Shown here piece after piece: positions 4,455 to 7,518 of a DNA stretch of 7,518 bases. This stretch comes from Thiotrichales bacterium (GTDB lineage Bacteria; Pseudomonadota; Gammaproteobacteria; Thiomicrospirales; Thiomicrospiraceae). The translations under genes were made by a program, and so were the position numbers. The stretch lies in NCBI GenBank assembly GCA_014763835.1, contig JACXUQ010000057.1, positions 1-7,518 of the forward strand, written 5' to 3'. Under the pieces are notes generated by a model. The model did no database searches, had not been told where the DNA came from, and saw only the letters and a list, made by a program, of their open reading frames with translations. Each line of letters starts with the position of its first letter. The stretch's first letter is position 1.

Positions 4455-6449
4455 GTGCAAGACCATTTGTTGCTTCATATTGTTTTATTGCTGGCGATCG
4501 CCGTGGTAACGGTATCGATTTCCCGCCGTTTGCAATTTCCGCCAATTTTAAGTTACATCATTGTCGGCATCATTGTCGGTCCGCACGGTTTCGGTTGGAT
4601 TGAAGAAGAAGAAAACATTGCCTATCTGGCCGAGCTAGGCATTGTTTTCCTGCTCTTTTCAATCGGTCTGGAGTTCTCGCTAACGCAAATGGTCGCCATG
4701 CGCAAACAGGTCTTTGGACTTGGCAGCGCGCAGGTGCTTGGCACCGGCGCGGCGTTTTACGGCATCGGCTGGCTCGCCGGACTCGACACCAATACCAATA
4801 CCGTCGTGGCCAGCGCCTTTGCCCTCTCCTCCACCGCCATCGTCATCAAGCAGCTGACCGAACAGAGCGAGATCCAGTCGCGCCACGGCCGCTCCGCTGT
4901 AGGCATCCTGATTTTTCAGGATATTATGGCGATTCCGCTATTGATTCTGATCCCCGCCTTGGCGATGAGCGCCGACGGCGGCGAAACCAGCCTGGCCGAG
5001 TCACTGCTGTACGCCTTTATCAAAGGGATGCTGATCGTGGTGATTATGCACGCCATCGGCCGCTATCTGTTGCGCCCGCTGTTCCATGAGGTAGCGTCGG
5101 CCAAATCAGCCGAGCTGTTTACATTGACCGTGCTGCTGGTGGCATTGAGCTCCGCCGCCCTCACCGAAGAGATGGGGCTGTCGATGACCCTCGGTGCTTT
5201 CCTCGCCGGCATGATGCTCGGCGAGACCGAATACCGCCACCAGATCGAATCCGACATCCGCCCGTTTCAGGACATTCTGCTGGGCCTGTTCTTTGTTACC
5301 GTGGGCATGCTCATTTCATTGGAACGCCTCACCGAACATTTCTGGACGATTCTGGCGCTAACCATCGGCATTATCGTCATCAAAGGCGTGATTATTTACG
5401 GCATCGCCCGCCTCTTCAACAAGGAACCCGGTGTTGCCAGCCGCACTTCCCTGAGCCTGGCGCAGGTAGGGGAATTCGGCTTGGTGCTGATGACCCTGGC
5501 CTTTACCTATAAATTGCTGCCGCAGGAACAGGGCAACCTGCTGCTGACCGCGGCCGTATTGAGCATGGCCATTGCACCGCTGATGGTCAAATACAACGGC
5601 AAAATCACCCGTTGGTTGCACAGCGGCAGCTACAATCAAAGTTTCAGCAACATTGAAAGTAGCATTGCCGCCGATAACGTCTATCTGAACAACCACGTCA
5701 TTCTCTGCGGTTTCGGCCGTGTCGGCCAGACCGTCAGCCGCTTCCTCAATAAAGCCAACGAGAACTTTGTCGCCTTGGACATGGATATCAAACGCGTCAC
5801 CGAAGCGCACAATGCCGGCGAGCGCGTCTATTACGGCGACGCCGCCAAAGAGCGCATTCTGCATGCCGCCGGTATCGAGAAAGCCAAGGCGATCATTATC
5901 ACCTTCAGTGATTTCCACGCCTCAATGAAGATCCTCACCGCCATCCGTCAGCATCATCCCGACATCCCGGTGCTGGTGCGTACGCTGGACGACAGCCATT
6001 TGAACGAACTCATTGCCGCCGGCGCCACCGAAGTCATTCCGGATACTTTCGAGTCGAGTATTATGTTGTCATCCCACCTGCTGTTGATGATCGGCCAGCC
6101 GCCGAGCAAGGTATTGCGCGAAACCCGCGCCGCCCGTCAGGACCGCTACAAACTGCTGGAAAAATTCTATCCCGGTCAGGACGACAGCATGCTCGACGAA
6201 CACGGCGGACTCAGCGGCGTGATTCACAGTGTGGTGATTGACGAAAAAGCCTATGCCGTCGGCAAGGCGCTGAAAGAGATTCCGTTCAGCGATATGAAAG
6301 TCGAGGTGGAAGCCATTACCCGCGGCCATGTGCGCGGCGAAAACCCCGATTCGGAAACGGTCATCCGTGCATTGGACAAAGTGGTGATTTCGGGCTCGTT
6401 GGAAGATGTGGAACGCGCCGACCGTTATCTGAAAACCGGTAAAGAGTAA
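4455..6449 (+). CDS. CPA2-family monovalent cation:proton antiporter, Kef type
   Basis: Encodes 664 residues of an inner-membrane antiporter. Residues 5-380 contain about 12 hydrophobic segments forming the Na+/H+ exchanger domain. FQDIMAIP (154-161) holds the conserved QD pair, and HQIESDIRPFQDILLGLFF (262-280) is the Kef signature. Residues 412-530 form a TrkA-N/RCK domain with nucleotide loop GFGRVG (419-424), D442 after the second strand, and GD at 461-462. Residues about 585-660 resemble a TrkA-C/RCK_C domain, which E. coli KefB and KefC lack. Kef proteins export potassium in exchange for protons, gated by glutathione adducts in E. coli; gating and ion preference are unknown here. The start is GTG with AAGGAT at 4445-4450. 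It may be cotranscribed with nadC, since no convincing terminator lies between them. No kefF or kefG ancillary gene is adjacent. Confidence 0.93.
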   Translation: MQDHLLLHIVLLLAIAVVTVSISRRLQFPPILSYIIVGIIVGPHGFGWIEEEENIAYLAELGIVFLLFSIGLEFSLTQMVAMRKQVFGLGSAQVLGTGAAFYGIGWLAGLDTNTNTVVASAFALSSTAIVIKQLTEQSEIQSRHGRSAVGILIFQDIMAIPLLILIPALAMSADGGETSLAESLLYAFIKGMLIVVIMHAIGRYLLRPLFHEVASAKSAELFTLTVLLVALSSAALTEEMGLSMTLGAFLAGMMLGETEYRHQIESDIRPFQDILLGLFFVTVGMLISLERLTEHFWTILALTIGIIVIKGVIIYGIARLFNKEPGVASRTSLSLAQVGEFGLVLMTLAFTYKLLPQEQGNLLLTAAVLSMAIAPLMVKYNGKITRWLHSGSYNQSFSNIESSIAADNVYLNNHVILCGFGRVGQTVSRFLNKANENFVALDMDIKRVTEAHNAGERVYYGDAAKERILHAAGIEKAKAIIITFSDFHASMKILTAIRQHHPDIPVLVRTLDDSHLNELIAAGATEVIPDTFESSIMLSSHLLLMIGQPPSKVLRETRAARQDRYKLLEKFYPGQDDSMLDEHGGLSGVIHSVVIDEKAYAVGKALKEIPFSDMKVEVEAITRGHVRGENPDSETVIRALDKVVISGSLEDVERADRYLKTGKE

Positions 6450-6487
6450 AAAGGTTGACTTACATTTTCATTGACGCGTAATTTTTC

Positions 6488-6647
6488 TTGAACCACGAAG
6501 AGCGCGAAGGCCATGAAGACTTTTAACTTGATCCTGTTTATCGGAGCTGCCCCCCATTTTCATGGCAATTAAAGCTTTTATATCAAAAAGTTAACTTAAT
6601 TGAATGTGCCTAGAAGCAAGCGTAACTTCGTGTTCTTCGTGGTTTAA
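6488..6647. repeat. Long imperfect inverted repeat built of 9-bp CACGAAG-type units
   Basis: The left arm (6488-6509) and right arm (6626-6647) are inverted copies; in RNA all 22 positions could pair, three of them as G-U. The left side has three 9-base units at 6492-6518, each of the form NNCRYGAAG or close to it. Two inverted units lie at 6626-6643. Between the arms, TTAACTT (6523-6529) and AAGTTAA (6588-6594) can also pair. Units like ACCACGAAG are familiar dispersed intergenic repeats in several bacterial genomes. The element fills most of the 234-base gap between the convergent antiporter and pgeF genes, where no ordinary terminator is visible. Confidence 0.7.
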
Positions 6648-6683
6648 ATTATCGGTATGTGAATCAATCACGAAATAATGAGC

Positions 6684-7499
6684 TTATGACTCCAGCCAAA
6701 TCAGCGACGCCATCCGTCCAGTCTGGCCGTCACGCCGGTAAGAGTAGAAACGCGCTTCATCCGCATAGGAACACAAGCCGCTGTCGCTGATCTGCTGCAC
6801 GCCCGATCGGACCAATTCGGATTTCAACAGGCCGGGTAGATCGGCCAGGTATTTGCCCGCTAAACCGGGCTGCGCTTCAAAAAAAACCGCGCTCTCCGGC
6901 ACCTTCCCCACAAAACAGTCAAAGACATCCTGCCCTACTTCAAAATGCGGCTGGCGGATACAAGGCCCAATCCATACCAAGAGGTTTTCAGCTTTTTCCG
7001 GCAACGCCTGCAGCGTCTGCGTGACAATACCGTCCGCCAAACCGCGCCAACCGGCATGAATCGCTGCCGCCAAAGTACCTGCCTCATTCGTCACCAGAAT
7101 CGGAATGCAGTCGGCCGTCATTACCACCGCCACCTGCCCGGCCGTCTGCGTCCACGCCGCATCGGCCACTGGCGTTTGCCAGTTCGAGGAAGAAAAAGCA
7201 TTCAGATCAACGCAAGCCACAGTATGTTGCTGTTCAAGCCAAAAAGGCTCAGCCTGCAACCCCAAGGCTTCACGCAAGCCGTCACGATTATTTTGCACGG
7301 CGGCAGGTTCATCACCCACATGGGTGGCAAGATTAAAACAATCGAAAGGGGGTTGGGAAGCACCGCACTTGCTCGTTACCCGGCCTGTTGAGTTTTCACA
7401 AGCCTGCGGCGAACGACGTGTGGTGCAATAGGCGCGCACCTTGGCCGGTGCGTTCCATTGCGGGGTAATCAGATTAGTCTCATTCCGGAATATCGTCAT
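6684..7499 (-). CDS. pgeF: Purine nucleoside phosphorylase / laccase-domain protein (YfiH family) with an N-terminal insertion
   Basis: Encodes 271 residues; E. coli YfiH has 243. The family was first called polyphenol oxidase and later shown to have purine nucleoside phosphorylase, adenosine deaminase and peptidoglycan-editing roles. Metal or active-site residues are H92 (WLEQQH), C131 (VMTADC) and H148 (AAIHAGWRG). Further family motifs are NLATHVGDEP (56-65), WIGPCI (176-181), KYLADL (216-221) and FYSYRRD..TGRMASLIWL at the C-terminus. The usual TRxGGVSxPPY loop is interrupted: TTRR is followed by about 15 extra residues before GASQPPFD. The DNA of that insert (7374-7415) is a palindrome sharing 19 exact bases with 1802-1820. 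The ATG at 7499 overlaps the end of the upstream gene by 20 bases, has no good ribosome site, and probably depends on translational coupling. The protein should be functional, as all core motifs remain. Confidence 0.95.
   Translation of the reverse strand: MTIFRNETNLITPQWNAPAKVRAYCTTRRSPQACENSTGRVTSKCGASQPPFDCFNLATHVGDEPAAVQNNRDGLREALGLQAEPFWLEQQHTVACVDLNAFSSSNWQTPVADAAWTQTAGQVAVVMTADCIPILVTNEAGTLAAAIHAGWRGLADGIVTQTLQALPEKAENLLVWIGPCIRQPHFEVGQDVFDCFVGKVPESAVFFEAQPGLAGKYLADLPGLLKSELVRSGVQQISDSGLCSYADEARFYSYRRDGQTGRMASLIWLES
7374..7415. repeat. Palindromic element inside pgeF, copy B of a putative dispersed element
   Basis: CGTT (7374-7377) and AACG (7412-7415) are the outer arms. CCG/CGG and GGCCTGT (7382-7388) / ACAAGCC (7398-7404), with one mismatch, are the inner arms, enclosing a 9-base loop. 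The stretch is exactly 42 bases, 14 codons, covering pgeF residues 29-42. Bases 7378-7396 are identical to 1802-1820, and similarity continues weakly upstream (TTGC-TCG followed by ACCC in both). It coincides with a 15-residue insertion relative to E. coli YfiH. Confidence 0.55.
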
Positions 7500-7518
7500 C
7501 CGTGACCCATTCGACTTC
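7480..7518 (-). CDS. rluD: 3' end of an upstream gene, probably rluD (23S rRNA pseudouridine synthase)
   Basis: The last 39 bases, read on the minus strand, give EVEWVTDDDIPE and a TGA stop at 7482-7480. The acidic ending resembles the C-terminus of RluD (DEVDWL in E. coli), and rluD commonly lies immediately upstream of yfiH/pgeF in proteobacteria. Only 12 codons are visible, so the call depends mainly on gene order. The frame overlaps the pgeF start by 20 bases. Confidence 0.5.
   Translation of the reverse strand, partial: EVEWVTDDDIPE

Noticed and set aside
5358..5918. Open frame of 186 codons on the minus strand opposite the antiporter gene
   Set aside because: It lies wholly within a well-supported gene, has no ribosome site or recognisable motif, and is a shadow frame.

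Overview
The window looks like ordinary chromosome from a gammaproteobacterium. It carries rppH divergent from a HAD phosphatase gene, nadC divergent from ampD, a long-chain flavodoxin, a Kef-type antiporter, and pgeF (yfiH) directly behind what appears to be the tail of rluD. Gene content and moderate base composition would fit a Thiotrichales-like or similar marine/sulfur-oxidising lineage, but that placement is a guess. There are no RNA genes, CRISPR arrays, transposase genes or prophage genes. No gene-free stretch exceeds 300 bases; the longest is the 234-base gap at 6450-6683.

Layout. At 72-368 (+) a small secreted ComEA-like helix-hairpin-helix protein ends at a perfect bidirectional terminator (400-425), shared with rppH (458-946, -). 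rppH diverges from a HAD-IB phosphatase gene (1133-1786, +), and a promoter can be read for each. The HAD gene converges on flavodoxin fldA (1898-2413, -) across a 12-bp-stem bidirectional terminator (1852-1879). Between the HAD stop codon and that terminator lies an imperfect palindrome (1795-1846). A small four-cysteine protein (2624-2842, +) is probably translated from a leaderless mRNA and converges, with only 6 bases between stop codons, on ampD (2849-3415, -). ampD diverges from nadC (3529-4371, +), as in enterobacteria. A CPA2/Kef-type cation:proton antiporter with two C-terminal nucleotide-sensing domains follows (4455-6449, +). It converges on pgeF (6684-7499, -) across a dispersed-repeat-like inverted repeat built of 9-bp units (6488-6647). 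The last 39 bases hold the end of an upstream minus-strand gene, probably rluD, overlapping the start of pgeF.

The genes are housekeeping: RNA 5'-end processing (RppH), possible histidine biosynthesis (HAD phosphatase), electron transfer (flavodoxin), cell-wall recycling and nucleoside scavenging (AmpD, PgeF), NAD synthesis (NadC) and ion homeostasis (Kef). They do not form one pathway.

The most unusual signal is a 19-base exact repeat shared by the palindrome after the HAD gene (1802-1820) and a similar palindrome inside pgeF (7378-7396). In pgeF it coincides with a 15-residue insertion, relative to E. coli YfiH, in a normally short conserved loop. This resembles a mobile palindromic element inserted in frame into a protein-coding gene, comparable in concept to the Rickettsia palindromic elements.
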